A stretch of 64,000 nt of DNA from Bacterioplanes sanyensis (GCF_014652515.1 NZ_BMYY01000001.1:180822-244821); one strand, 5' to 3'. Shown: positions 1 to 8,266, counted from the stretch's first letter. The notes: generated from the letters alone by a model not told the origin. Numbers and translations: made by a program.

Positions 1-83
1 AAAGCCCGCCGCACACAGCGTGATACGCAATGATAATAGGGTGTCGCCTCCAAAGAGACTTGCTGTTTTCTGGGCTTGGGCAT
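1..83 (-). CDS. 5' end of a second RAYT transposase copy, cut by the window edge
   Basis: The minus strand from 83 reads ATG followed by 27 codons identical or nearly identical to the N-terminus of the RAYT gene at 320-1324 (it starts [20 protein letters not shown]). The start lies 1241 bp from the start of that gene and is preceded by the same repeat block. It could be a complete tandem copy continuing outside the window, or only a 5' fragment like the one at 17101-17208; the window cannot tell. Confidence 0.75.
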   Translation of the reverse strand, partial: MPKPRKQQVSLEATPYYHCVSRCVRRA

Positions 84-100
84 AATGGCATTCCGACTCT

Positions 101-180
101 AGAGCAACTGATACGAGCCTAGCTGCTGTGGAGCTGATTGCCATTGAAGTGTCAGGTTAGGGTGGGTGTCTCGTTTGTTT
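101..180 (-). repeat. RAYT-associated repeat, copy 1
   Basis: About 80 bp containing the core GCCTAGCTGCTGTGGAGC and ending in GGGTGGGTGTCTCGTTTG. The same unit recurs at 1342-1421, 1425-1491 and 1531-1607. It sits immediately upstream of the partial RAYT start at 83, exactly as copy 2 sits upstream of the complete gene. The rest of 181-319 shows no recognisable feature. Confidence 0.8.
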
Positions 181-319
181 TGCACAGCAACATGACTTTG
201 CGGGAAGAGTGGCTGTAGAAGAGGAAGTGTAATGAATTGCGAGCATCATTGAGCGATTTCGGGTGTGTGTTGCCCTCAGACTGCCCTGATAATGCTGAAT
301 GCGGTGGAAGGAGGTGTCG

Positions 320-1324
320 TCAGGCTGATCGGTTGAGTAACGAACGGCAGCGACTGAGTCCAGGCGGGCGCTGATAATTCAGTGTTTCACAGGCTTGGCG
401 CAGTTTTTCTTCACCGCCGGCAAAGGTTTTAAAACAGTCTTCAAAATGCTGGGTCATTTCTAACCATTGTTGGTCATCAATGCCTAAGCGATCGAGAATG
501 GCCGCCGTATTTTTAGCAATGGCGCCGCGTTTATCGTGGCGAATAATGCGGCCAGTCCAGTCGACCAGTTCGAGGTAATCCATCAGCTTCATTTGAATAC
601 CCAGCGGTATATTTTGCCGAGGGTTGCCAACGAAGGGTAATAATTCCTTGGGTTGTTGCTTCGGATGGTTGGGCTGCTTGCTCGTTTTTGCTTTTTCTAT
701 GCGCCGCTTCACCGAGGTGTGCGCGGATGCTTCCGGCGTGGCTGCCATATTTGCCCGCACCGGGTTAAGGTCGACATAGGCCATGCACGCAGCCAGTGCT
801 GCTTCATCCAAGAGTGCCTGGGATTTAAACCGGCCCTCCCAGAAACGGCCAGTGCACTGATCTTCCTGATTGGCTTCTCGCGCAATGGCCTCGTTCAGCA
901 CCCGCATAAACCAGCTGATGCTAGATAACCGTGAGCGCCACTCTTCCACATACATTTGCAGTCGCTTTTGCTCAGCAACGCCCAGCTCGTCACCGTTTAT
1001 AAAGCGCTGAGACAGCATATTGCCACTAAATAGCGTGTGCCAGCGCTCAATGACTTCCGTGTCGCTCCAGTGATGGGCGCGCTCAGCATCAATAAATAAA
1101 ACAACGTGGTAATGGTTGCTCATAATGGCATAGGCCGCCACTTCAACGGCAAATACATGCGGCAAAGCCAGTAACTTGTCTTCTAGCCAACCACGGCGAT
1201 GCTCGTAGCATTGGCCAGTCATATGATCCGTACCACACAGAAAAGCCCGCCGCACACAGCGTGATACGCAATGATAATAGGGTGTCGCCTCCAAAGAGAC
1301 TTGCTGTTTTCTGGGCTTGGGCAT
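320..1324 (-). CDS. REP-associated tyrosine transposase (RAYT, Y1/IS200-like)
   Basis: A 334-residue single-strand DNA transposase of the TnpA_REP/Y1 group, thought to act on hairpin repeats near its own gene. The HUH metal-binding motif is His-Tyr-His at residues 71-73 (SNHYHVVLF). The likely catalytic Tyr is about residue 183, in AYVDLNPVRA, and the family's WEGRFKSQALLD stretch precedes it. The C-terminal 120 residues are an extension beyond the minimal Y1 domain. Repeats of about 65-80 bp sit directly upstream, and a second start lies 1241 bp away. It is a clear paralogue of 17306-18310 but differs through much of the middle, so the two are not recent copies of each other. Start chosen at ATG 1324 because the paralogue begins identically (MPKPRK). 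Confidence 0.92.
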   Translation of the reverse strand: MPKPRKQQVSLEATPYYHCVSRCVRRAFLCGTDHMTGQCYEHRRGWLEDKLLALPHVFAVEVAAYAIMSNHYHVVLFIDAERAHHWSDTEVIERWHTLFSGNMLSQRFINGDELGVAEQKRLQMYVEEWRSRLSSISWFMRVLNEAIAREANQEDQCTGRFWEGRFKSQALLDEAALAACMAYVDLNPVRANMAATPEASAHTSVKRRIEKAKTSKQPNHPKQQPKELLPFVGNPRQNIPLGIQMKLMDYLELVDWTGRIIRHDKRGAIAKNTAAILDRLGIDDQQWLEMTQHFEDCFKTFAGGEEKLRQACETLNYQRPPGLSRCRSLLNRSA

Positions 1325-1341
1325 AATGACACTCCAGTTCT

Positions 1342-1607
1342 GCAGCAGCTGACATCAGCCTAGCTGCTGCGGAGCTGATTGCCATTGAAGTGTCAGGTTA
1401 GGGTGGGTGTCTCGTTTGTTTCCGCGAGCCTAGCTGCTGTGGAGCCGATTGCCATTGGATTGTCAGGTTAGGGTGGGTGTCTCGTTTGTTTCTGAGGGTG
1501 GGGGTTAGGGTGGGTGTCTCGTTTGTTGTCTGAGCAACTGATACGAGCCTAGCTGCTGTGGAGCTGATTGCCATTGAAGTGTCAGGTTAGGGTGGGTGTC
1601 TCATTTA
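1342..1607 (-). repeat. Array of RAYT-associated repeats, copies 2 to 4 plus a partial copy
   Basis: Three near-identical units lie at 1342-1421, 1425-1491 and 1531-1607, with a partial unit at 1501-1527 holding only the GGTTAGGGTGGGTGTCTCG tail. The first unit can fold: CAGCAGCT is followed by AGCTGCTG 11 bases later. Each unit also carries GATTGCCATTG and GTGTCAGG. Their place upstream of the RAYT gene fits a REP-type substrate. With copy 1 (101-180) the arrangement is RAYT start-repeat-RAYT start-repeats. Confidence 0.8.
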
Positions 1608-1642
1608 CTTATCATCTCATTTACTTATCTCATTTACTTACT
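1601..1642. repeat. Short tandem repeat TCATTTACTTATC x3
   Basis: Three consecutive copies of TCATTTACTTA(TC) follow directly on the last RAYT-associated unit, whose tail GTCTCATTTACTT shares the same words. It reads as slippage or end-duplication at the edge of the repeat array. No gene is visible here. Confidence 0.7.
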
Positions 1643-1660
1643 ACTCCTTGCTCAGAAATA

Positions 1661-1741
1661 CTAACGCCCGCAGCACGCGCGGCTTTGTAGTGAAGGCGCA
1701 GCCGAAACGAAAAAGCCGTCGCCGTGCCTGCGATTGTTAGC
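1661..1741 (-). other. attC-like integron recombination site
   Basis: An 80-bp imperfect palindrome with the layout of an integron attC site. The outer boxes CTAAC (1661-1665) and GTTAG (1736-1740) pair. A 3-nt unpaired spacer follows (GCC against ATT). Then CGCAG-CACG pairs with CGTGCCTGCG, leaving one unpaired extra base as in attC L boxes. An inner CGGCTTT/AAAGCCG stem closes a variable loop. The TAA stop of the gene at 1737-2186 lies inside the GCTAAC box, which is typical of gene cassettes. No integrase gene is in the window. A plain terminator-like hairpin is the alternative; the spacer and the extra base argue for attC. Confidence 0.5.
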
Positions 1742-2186
1742 TTTTATTACGCAAGCGCTTCTCTTCATCTTGTTTCCATTCATTGATCGGGTCTATGGGT
1801 TCTTGCTGATAGTGCTTGAGCATCCATTTTAAGAACTTAGCCCGCCGGTCCAGGTCAATTTTTAGTGTTCTTATCTCTCGCCTAATCTCATCAGAGCGGT
1901 TGAAGTGGCGATTAAATTCCTCTGGCGTGACCTCATTGTCATTAATAAAATGTTTAGAACCATGTTCGTCACTCGCGATCCTTGTGTTGCCGACGTGTTC
2001 AGTATTCCACTCGTGCACGAGTTCAACATGTCGCCGCACGTTAAGCTGAGCTTGTCCGGTTAAAATGTAGCGATTGATAACCCACCAAAGGACAGCATCC
2101 CTGACGACAAGAAAAGCTGGTAGTAGAATGTATGTTCCAATCCCCACCAGCATTACTTTGCCTATCGTTGCCCATGATATGTCCAT
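1737..2186 (-). CDS. Hypothetical single-pass membrane protein, probable cassette gene
   Basis: 149 residues, no recognised family. Residues about 8-38 form one long hydrophobic segment (VMLVGIGTYILLPAFLVV and following), then a charged, His- and Arg-rich, mostly helical tail that probably lies on one side of the membrane. Start chosen at ATG 2186, with AAGGGG six bases upstream; the TTG one codon earlier is less likely. The gene begins 20 bp after a GTTAGC word (2208-2203) and its stop lies inside the attC-like site at 1661-1741, so coding sequence fills nearly the whole unit, as in integron cassettes. Function unknown. Confidence 0.7.
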   Translation of the reverse strand: MDISWATIGKVMLVGIGTYILLPAFLVVRDAVLWWVINRYILTGQAQLNVRRHVELVHEWNTEHVGNTRIASDEHGSKHFINDNEVTPEEFNRHFNRSDEIRREIRTLKIDLDRRAKFLKWMLKHYQQEPIDPINEWKQDEEKRLRNKS

Positions 2187-2205
2187 CAAAACCCCTTAAA
2201 AAGCT

Positions 2206-2900
2206 AACAGCTTAATAGTATGCGTGCCTGTTTTACCAGCTAGAACCATTTGAGGTATCTCTGCCAAGCCATTGATTTATAACTGGATGTCTTCCTTTCT
2301 TCCACACTTCCTTTGGGAAAAACGTGCATTCCTACTATCCCTTCAGCTAGTGCCCTCAAAGCTCCGGCTTTTAGGCTCCATGCTGCTGATATTATTGATG
2401 TTAAGCTATCATTGGGCGAGTCTACCGGCAAGGTTGCTAGGCGACAGATTGTGTCGGCTGTTTAGCTACAGCGCCGTTGTGACAGCGGCTCTAATTTTTA
2501 AACTCGCTCTCGCGCCCAGGTTTTCCGCGCCTTAGCAGGCCGCCTGAGTGGGCAATGACTGTGCCCGCAGGGGCTGCCTGGATGGCAGCACCAGCCAACA
2601 TCCTGCCGGGATGCAGGCTGTTGGCGTTGCGGCGCTAACAGCATTGTTAACGAAGGAAAAACGGCCTGTGCAGCGCAAAGCAGGGAGCTCGCCTGCCCGG
2701 CGGAGGGATAAGATCCCTCAAGGAGGGCATGGGGTTTAGCGTTTAAAAAAATCTGCGCTGTTTTGCGGGGTCAGAGCTTGAGCTCTGACCCCAGCTACGA
2801 GAGCAAATGGCTAGCGACAACTATCTCGATGTACGCTTTCAGTCGCTCGCCCGCCCGGCGTGAGGGATAAGATCCCTCAAGGAGGGCATAGGGTTTGGCG
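2206..2900. repeat. Long inverted repeat, copy A
   Basis: About 700 bp recurring as the reverse complement at 15291-15975. Matching blocks include the left end (ATTAAGCTGTTAGC against ATTAAACTGTTGGG on the other strand), the stretch around CCATTGATTTATAACTGGAT, the block from GCCTTAGCAGGCCGCCTGAG to the GGGGTCAGAGCT palindrome, and TCTCGATGTACGCTTTCAG. About 150 bp in the middle (2350-2500) are poorly conserved. It holds two direct copies of a unit GAGGGATAAGATCCCTC plus AAGGAGGGCAT (2701-2731 and 2861-2890). No convincing gene lies within 2187-3004. Confidence 0.8.
2767..2792. repeat. Perfect palindrome GGGGTCAGAGCT-TG-AGCTCTGACCCC
   Basis: Twelve-base arms separated by TG, inside copy A of the long inverted repeat. 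The same hairpin with GA at the centre is at 15389-15414. GGGGTCAGAGC words are common near RAYT-type transposase genes in gammaproteobacteria (general knowledge, not checked here). Confidence 0.85.
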
Positions 2901-2946
2901 TTTAAATAGAAATCTGCGCAGCCCAGAAAATTTAAACAACACCCAT

Positions 2947-2980
2947 AAAAAAGCCGCGACATTCACCACGGCTTTTTATT
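2947..2980 (-). terminator. Rho-independent terminator downstream of the RsmB-like gene
   Basis: AAAAAGCCG and CGGCTTTTT pair across a short loop. On the minus strand the stem ends in a T run, 25 bp past the stop of the methyltransferase gene. The symmetric A/T tails make it potentially bidirectional. Confidence 0.8.
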
Positions 2981-3004
2981 AAAGCGAACAGCGCTTAACT
3001 CACA

Positions 3005-4372
3005 TCATAAGCGCTTTAACTTGGCCACAAACATGGTATCAGCGTCCTGCTCAGGCGCGCCGAGCATGGTTTGCTCCAGCAGCTGCCAGCCATCATTTTG
3101 TTGCATAAAATCTGCTACTTGCTGCTCGTTTTCTTCCACTTGCCAGCTGCAGGTGGCGTAAAACAGCTCGCCGCCTGGGCGCACGGATTGGCTGGCCAAG
3201 GTCAGCAGGCGTTGCTGCAGTGCCATCAGCTCGGCGTTGTCGTCGGCGCTTAAGCGCCAGCGTGCGTCTGGGTTGCGGCGCCAGGTGCCACTGGAGGAGC
3301 AGGGAGCGTCGACCAATACTTTATCGAAGCCTTGTTGGCGGGCAATTTCTTGCGGCAATTTCAGCGGCTGCTGGCCATCCCAAACAAAGCTGCGAATGTT
3401 CAGTAATTGGCCACGTTTGGCGCGGCGCTTTAATTCGACCAGTTTTTGCTCGTACAAATCGGTGGCAATGACCGCGCCTTTATTGTTCATCTGGCTGGCC
3501 AGGGCAATGGCTTTGCCACCGGCGCCGGCGCAAGCATCCCAGATTTTTTCACCCGGCTTGGGTGCCACGGCGGCCACAATGTGTTGGCTGGCTAAATCCT
3601 GAATTTCAATAACGCCGGCTTTATACAGTTGGCTCTGGCTTAAGCCGCGGCCGCCTAAAGCGCACAGTTGTTGGCCGCGGCGCTGCACAGAGACTTTTTC
3701 TTGCTGCAGTTCACGGGCCACGGCGGCGATGTCTAAGCCGTCGTGGTTGGCAATGGGGTTAATGCGCAACCAAGTAGGCGCTGCTTGGCTTTGCTGTTGC
3801 AGCCATTGCTGAAACTGCTCGTCGCTCCACTGGCTGTACTCTTGGCGTTGGCGCAGGGCGGGCATCCAACTAGGGCGAATGCCGTGCCACAATAGCCATG
3901 CTGCCGACAGCGGTTGCTCGGCTTGATCGCGAAATTGGCGGAAGACCTCGGTGCGGCGCTCGTAGTTGCGAAAGCCGTCGGGCCAGCGCCAGTTTTCTTG
4001 GCAGCGCTGTTGCACCCAATGCCACAGGTGGTGTGGGTCGAGCTGATCGGCGTCGGCGGGTTGCCAGTTTTTATCCCAGGCTTGCCATTGGCCGTCGTTG
4101 AGCGCTTGTTCCTGGCGCTGCTGGTGCTCTAGCGCGCATGCCAGCTGTAAAAAACGCTGCGCCTGATAGAGCGCCAGTGCCAATGATGGTTGTTGGCGCA
4201 GGGCGGCATTTTTGCCGCTGTGCTTGCGCAGCCAGCGATCCAGTGGAATGGCGTTGGGGCGTTGCAGCCATTGCAACCATAAGCCGCTGAGCTCGCGGTA
4301 ATGCAGGCGGTCATCGGCTTGTGGGCGACGGGGTTTTTGGCGGGGAACTCGACTGAATCTAGACATGGTCAA
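3005..4372 (-). CDS. RsmB/NOP-family rRNA cytosine-C5 methyltransferase
   Basis: 455 residues. SAM-dependent methyltransferase of the Sun/RsmB/NOP2 group, which makes m5C in rRNA or tRNA. The SAM loop is WDACAGAGGKAIALA (about residue 283), motif IV is DAPCSSSGTWRRNPDARW (about 352) and motif VI is ATCSW (about 407). The Cys of the PC and TC pairs are the expected catalytic and release cysteines. The N-terminal 180 residues are Trp/Gln-rich and do not look like the NusB-type domain of classical RsmB, so this is probably the shorter RsmB-like paralogue found in pseudomonads rather than RsmB itself. Monocistronic, closed by the terminator at 2947-2980. Confidence 0.9.
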   Translation of the reverse strand: MTMSRFSRVPRQKPRRPQADDRLHYRELSGLWLQWLQRPNAIPLDRWLRKHSGKNAALRQQPSLALALYQAQRFLQLACALEHQQRQEQALNDGQWQAWDKNWQPADADQLDPHHLWHWVQQRCQENWRWPDGFRNYERRTEVFRQFRDQAEQPLSAAWLLWHGIRPSWMPALRQRQEYSQWSDEQFQQWLQQQSQAAPTWLRINPIANHDGLDIAAVARELQQEKVSVQRRGQQLCALGGRGLSQSQLYKAGVIEIQDLASQHIVAAVAPKPGEKIWDACAGAGGKAIALASQMNNKGAVIATDLYEQKLVELKRRAKRGQLLNIRSFVWDGQQPLKLPQEIARQQGFDKVLVDAPCSSSGTWRRNPDARWRLSADDNAELMALQQRLLTLASQSVRPGGELFYATCSWQVEENEQQVADFMQQNDGWQLLEQTMLGAPEQDADTMFVAKLKRL

Positions 4373-4452
4373 CTCGTGCTATCGGCTGGTTGCGCCTTAT
4401 ACGGAAAAACGCCGGCGATTGCCAGCCCTGTTGCCCGTCGAAGGGGCGGTGT

Positions 4453-5475
4453 TCAGCCTTGGCGGCGATAAACAGAGGGGGGCATGCCGGTCCAGGCTTT
4501 AAATGCTTTGGTAAAGTTGCTGGCATCAGAGTAGCCCAGTTGCTCGGCGATTTGATCAATAGTGAGGTCGTTGGTGCGCAGCATGTGCCGCGCTTGCTGC
4601 TGGCGCAGCTCATCTTTGAGGTGCTGATAACTGGTGTTTTCTTGCTTGAGTTTGCGGTTGAGGGTGGCCATCGACATGTGCAGTTTGCCGGCGACTTGCT
4701 CCAGGCTGAGCGGCTGCTGCAGCCGGTCGGCGATTAAGTCGCGCACTTGGTCGCTGACGTTGCGTCGGCCTTGCAGCTCGCGCAATGCCATCTCTAGCTC
4801 TTGCTCGGCCATGTGCTCCATGGTGGGGTCAAAAAAGGGCAGGGGCGCTTGCAGTGCTGCGCTGGGCCAAGTCAGGCAGTTGTCGCTGGCGCCGCTGAGT
4901 ATTTGGCAGTGAGGCAAAATGGTTTGCTCGGCAAGCGGCCAATCCCAACTCAGTTCGATGCAGCTGGCGGTTTGGCCACCTTGGCTGCCAACCAGGGTGC
5001 GGCAAATGGTTTCAATGCTGGCTAAAAACGCCAGCACCAAAAACGGCGCGGCGTGCTTGCTGTTGAACTTGGGTTGAATAAACAGCTGGCGCTGCTCGGC
5101 ATCGGCATGGCGCTGCATGGTGAATATTTGCGCCCGCGTCTCGACGTAGCGCATGACTTTAATCGCGGCGTCGGTCATGGTGGCGCTGTATTGCGCGGCG
5201 TAGCCCAAGGCGCCGTGTTTAGAAAGCGTCATGCGCTTGCCGTATTCCAAAGCCAGTTGTGGCTCGGGCAGCAACTGGCAAAAGTTCTCGACACAGCGAA
5301 CGCCGGACTCATGGCCGACCAATACGCCGGGCTGCAGCAATAGCGATTCTTCCAGCTGTGAGCCGTGCAGTAATTGCTTGGCGCTGATGCCGTGTTCAAA
5401 GGCCATTTCGGCCAGCAAAATTAAGTAGTCCGACGAAATTCGATAATGGCCGCGACCGATTGAGCTCGTTTGCAT
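4453..5475 (-). CDS. AraC-family transcriptional regulator
   Basis: 340 residues. The N-terminal 200 residues fit the arabinose-binding-like ligand domain of the OruR/ArgR/FeaR-type AraC proteins (starts around HGISAKQLLHGS). The C-terminal 95 residues hold the two helix-turn-helix motifs: LSLEQVAGKLHMSMATLNRK and LTIDQIAEQLGYSDASNFTK, followed by the family signature FKAWTGMPPSVYR. It is divergently transcribed from the metal-dependent hydrolase at 5600, across a gap of about 125 bp, and most likely regulates that gene. The ligand cannot be read from the sequence. Confidence 0.92.
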   Translation of the reverse strand: MQTSSIGRGHYRISSDYLILLAEMAFEHGISAKQLLHGSQLEESLLLQPGVLVGHESGVRCVENFCQLLPEPQLALEYGKRMTLSKHGALGYAAQYSATMTDAAIKVMRYVETRAQIFTMQRHADAEQRQLFIQPKFNSKHAAPFLVLAFLASIETICRTLVGSQGGQTASCIELSWDWPLAEQTILPHCQILSGASDNCLTWPSAALQAPLPFFDPTMEHMAEQELEMALRELQGRRNVSDQVRDLIADRLQQPLSLEQVAGKLHMSMATLNRKLKQENTSYQHLKDELRQQQARHMLRTNDLTIDQIAEQLGYSDASNFTKAFKAWTGMPPSVYRRQG

Positions 5476-5599
5476 GACGGTGCCTTGTTGTTATTTTTTC
5501 ACTGCCGTTTGCAAGCATATCACCGGGTTGCGGTCGGGGCACTGTGCCATAGTGACAGCGTCGAACTTCTGACTCCGGACACAATTTGCAGGTGAGCCT

Positions 5600-6448
5600 A
5601 TGAATAACAATAAATCGGCATCGACTCCGCACTACCAACCCGAGATTAAACCACGGCGCATGGCGTTTGATACCCAGCCGCCGGCGCGCAAATACACGTT
5701 TCGTGATAACTCCTTAGTCAGCACGTTTTTTTATGCGCTATCGGCATTGTTCCCCGATGGTGAGCGCTTTTTTATTCATTCGGTGCGCCATTATCGTGAG
5801 CAAATCCTAGACCCAGAGCTGCAGCAGCAAATCAAGGGGTTTATCGGCCAGGAAGCGCATCACGGCGTCTCCCACGAGCAGCTGAACCGGGCGATTGAAT
5901 CGCTGGGCTTTCCGATGAGCAAGATCACGGGCGCCATGCTAAAGCGCATCGAGTTTTTAAAAACGCTAAGTCACTCGCGCCAGTTGGCGCTGACGGTGGC
6001 GATGGAGCATTTTACTGCTTCGCTGGCGGAGTTTTTATTAAAAAACCCAGACATTCTCGATGACGTTGACCCCACCATTCGGCAAATGCTGATTTGGCAC
6101 GCGGTGGAAGAAATTGAACACAAAGCCGTGGCGTTTGATGTGTATCGTCGCTGTGTGAATAACGAGTTTATGCGCAAGCGGGTCATGGTCATTGCCATGG
6201 TGAGTTTGTTCTCGCGTTTGGCTTGGTATCAAGTGCAAATGCTGTGGGCCGATCGTCATTGGCCGAGCCTGCGTGAGTGGCGCGAAGCCTGGCGGTTTTT
6301 TTGGGGCAAACGCGGTATTTTGCGCGACAACATGAAGGGGCTGGCAAAGTTCTTTCGAACTGGCTTTCACCCCTGGGATATCGATCAGCAAGCCTTGATC
6401 GAGAACTGGCAGCAACGCTTTCCGGATGTGGCGGCGCTGCAGCGTTAG
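5600..6448 (+). CDS. Predicted metal-dependent hydrolase (PF10118/COG3687 type)
   Basis: 282 residues, of a family annotated only as predicted metal-dependent hydrolase. Candidate metal ligands are in FIGQEAHHGVSHEQLN (about residue 75) and HAVEEIEHKAVAFDVY (about 165), a Glu/His pattern recalling ferritin-like di-iron proteins. Start ATG 5600 follows GGTGAGCC, a modest ribosome site. The gene pairs divergently with an AraC regulator, a common arrangement for this family in pseudomonads and Acinetobacter. Its stop overlaps the stop of the convergent binding-protein gene by a few bases. Substrate unknown. Confidence 0.85.
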   Translation: MNNNKSASTPHYQPEIKPRRMAFDTQPPARKYTFRDNSLVSTFFYALSALFPDGERFFIHSVRHYREQILDPELQQQIKGFIGQEAHHGVSHEQLNRAIESLGFPMSKITGAMLKRIEFLKTLSHSRQLALTVAMEHFTASLAEFLLKNPDILDDVDPTIRQMLIWHAVEEIEHKAVAFDVYRRCVNNEFMRKRVMVIAMVSLFSRLAWYQVQMLWADRHWPSLREWREAWRFFWGKRGILRDNMKGLAKFFRTGFHPWDIDQQALIENWQQRFPDVAALQR

Positions 6449-7209
6449 TGCAGCTCGGGGCGAGTGCTTTGAATGGCTTCGTCCACCAGCTGCTGATAGC
6501 GACCGCTCTGTTTAAACTGGCGCAAGGCCGCATCAAAGCGGTCGCGAATGGCGGTCAACTGGCGCTGGCGTGAAAACGCAATGTAGCTGTTGGTGCTTTG
6601 CAGCGGGGGCTGCAGTATGTGCAATGGCTGCGACAGTTTTACTTGCTGCAGCAAGACGCGCGCGCCAAATTCGTTGTTCACCCACAAGTCAGCACGGCCG
6701 TTGCTAACCATAAGGGCACATTGCTCAGCCGAGTTAATGCGGTATACGGTGGCAAAGTGCTGCTGCGTTAGCAGCTGATCCATATAGCTGCCGTAGCTGA
6801 CGTTGTTGACCGCACACATTGACAAACCATTGCCGGCCTGGCGCCATGCCAGTGGTTTGGGTGAGGCTTGTATCAAACTGATATTTTGTACGAACAGCAC
6901 TTCTTGGCTGTAATCGGCAAAGCGCTCGCGCTTCGGGGTTTTAAAGGCGGTAAAAATGGCATCGGCGCGCCCGTGTTCGATGTCGCTGATGGCGCGGGCC
7001 CAAGGTAAAACGCGCACGTTTATCGTAACACCCATTTCGCTAAATACTTGTTTGACCAGTTGCACGGCAACGCCATCAGGCTCTCCGGCTTGGATATAAC
7101 TGTAAGGCGGATATTGCAGCGTCACCAGCTCCAGTGGTGGGCGTGGTTCGGCGTGTGCTGCCGGTAGCATCAGGCCAATTAGCCAGCTGATTAATAAACA
7201 CACACGCAT
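6445..7209 (-). CDS. Periplasmic solute-binding protein, amino-acid type (SBP_bac_3)
   Basis: 254 residues. Signal peptide MRVCLLISWLIGLMLPAAHA, then a family 3 extracellular solute-binding fold: LVTLQYPPYSYIQAGEPDG at the mature N-terminus and VRVLPWARAISDIEHGRADA in the middle (about residue 75). No permease or ATPase gene is beside it, so it may be an orphan sensor or binding protein of the kind often seen in Pseudomonas and Shewanella rather than part of an ABC importer. Start placed at ATG 7209, preceded by AAGG and giving a clean signal peptide; ATG 7227 and further upstream codons would add unrelated residues. Convergent with the hydrolase at 5600-6448. Confidence 0.85.
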   Translation of the reverse strand: MRVCLLISWLIGLMLPAAHAEPRPPLELVTLQYPPYSYIQAGEPDGVAVQLVKQVFSEMGVTINVRVLPWARAISDIEHGRADAIFTAFKTPKRERFADYSQEVLFVQNISLIQASPKPLAWRQAGNGLSMCAVNNVSYGSYMDQLLTQQHFATVYRINSAEQCALMVSNGRADLWVNNEFGARVLLQQVKLSQPLHILQPPLQSTNSYIAFSRQRQLTAIRDRFDAALRQFKQSGRYQQLVDEAIQSTRPELH

Positions 7210-7320
7210 TGCGACGACCTTGTCCATGAAAGAAAGCCTGAGTATAGAGCAGTGGTCACCATCTTCCGACAATGCTGCCCTGCTGTGGCATAATCCCGCC
7301 TCTTTTATGTGGAGATCACC

Positions 7321-7884
7321 ATGAGTCTTGAGCAAAGCCTGCGTCAGCGTGCCAACGATCAATGCGAGCTGTGTAGCAGCCCGGATAGCCTAAGTGCCTA
7401 CTTGTTGCCACCCGACACCAATGCCCGAGTCGATAACAGCGTGTTGTTATGCGGTACTTGCCTGGAGCAAGTGAATGGCGCTGAGTTGCAGCAAAATCAC
7501 TGGCGCTGCTTGAACGACAGCATGTGGAACAGCGAGCCGGCGGTACAGGTACTGGCCTATCGCATGCTGCAGCGTCTTAGCAGCGAAACCTGGGCGCAGG
7601 ATTTGCTCGAAATGCTTTACCTGGATGAAGACACGCAAAAGTGGGCAGATCGCGGCCTGGTGGATCTTAACGCTGAGCCCACGTTGGATGCCAATGGCGC
7701 CCAACTGGCTGCAGGCGATAACGTAGTGCTGGTTAAAGACCTGGATGTTAAAGGCGCTAACTTTACCGCCAAGCGTGGCACCGCCGTGCGCGGTATTTCA
7801 TTAAGCGATAACCCCAAGCACATTGAAGGCCGAGTCAATGGCCAGCGCATTGTGATTATTGCCGAGTATGTAAAAAAGTCCTGA
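7321..7884 (+). CDS. phnA: PhnA/YjdM-family zinc-ribbon protein
   Basis: 187 residues. The N-terminal zinc ribbon has CELC (about residue 15) and CGTC (about 45). The C-terminal PhnA domain has LDANGAQLAAGDNVVLVKDL and the KRGTAVRGISL region typical of PhnA/YjdM. Despite the name the family is not required for phosphonate breakdown, and its role is unclear. Start ATG 7321 has GGAG at 7311-7314; the ORF can be opened one start earlier (7309) but without a ribosome site. No phosphonate genes are nearby. A VOC-domain gene follows after 37 bp, possibly co-transcribed. Confidence 0.88.
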   Translation: MSLEQSLRQRANDQCELCSSPDSLSAYLLPPDTNARVDNSVLLCGTCLEQVNGAELQQNHWRCLNDSMWNSEPAVQVLAYRMLQRLSSETWAQDLLEMLYLDEDTQKWADRGLVDLNAEPTLDANGAQLAAGDNVVLVKDLDVKGANFTAKRGTAVRGISLSDNPKHIEGRVNGQRIVIIAEYVKKS

Positions 7885-7921
7885 TGGTGCATGATGGGCG
7901 GGTGACTACAAGGAGGTCTAT

Positions 7922-8260
7922 ATGATCAATTACATTGAATTCCCCGCTCATAACCTAGAGGCCACTCAGGCATTTTTTGAACAGGTTTTCGGTTGGCAGT
8001 TTCAGGCCTACGGCCCGGATTACATTGCTTTTGGTCATTCCGGCACCCCCGGCGGTTTTTATCGCAGCGACAACACCAGCCGTATGGCAAACGGCGCTGC
8101 TTTGGTGGTGATTCAAGTCGATGACTTGGAGGCCAAGCTGGCTGAGGTCAAAGCCGCCGGTGGTGATATCTGCCAAGACATCTTTAGCTTCCCCGGTGGG
8201 CGGCGCTTTCACTTTATTGAGCCAAGCGGCAATGAACTGTCGGTGTGGTCGGAAGCGTAG
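7922..8260 (+). CDS. VOC-superfamily protein (glyoxalase/bleomycin-resistance fold)
   Basis: 112 residues with one vicinal-oxygen-chelate module pair: IEFPAHNLEATQAFFEQVFG at the start, FGHSGTPGGFY in the middle and FSFPGGRRFHFIEPSGNELSVW at the end. Such single-domain proteins are usually assigned as putative enzymes or drug-binding proteins. His and Glu near the C-terminus (FHFIEPSGNELSVW) are candidate metal ligands. A strong AGGAGG site lies eight bases before ATG 7922. Specific function unknown. Confidence 0.88.
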   Translation: MINYIEFPAHNLEATQAFFEQVFGWQFQAYGPDYIAFGHSGTPGGFYRSDNTSRMANGAALVVIQVDDLEAKLAEVKAAGGDICQDIFSFPGGRRFHFIEPSGNELSVWSEA

Positions 8261-8266
8261 GGCTTA

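Noticed and set aside
2272-2739. Open frames of 60-90 codons on the plus strand (2272-2535 and 2548-2739)
   Set aside because: They lie inside the long inverted repeat; the copy at 15.3-16.0 kb does not preserve the frames, and there is no ribosome site or known domain.
3898-5343. Long plus-strand frames opposite the methyltransferase and AraC genes
   Set aside because: Shadows of well-supported minus-strand genes, without domains or ribosome sites.
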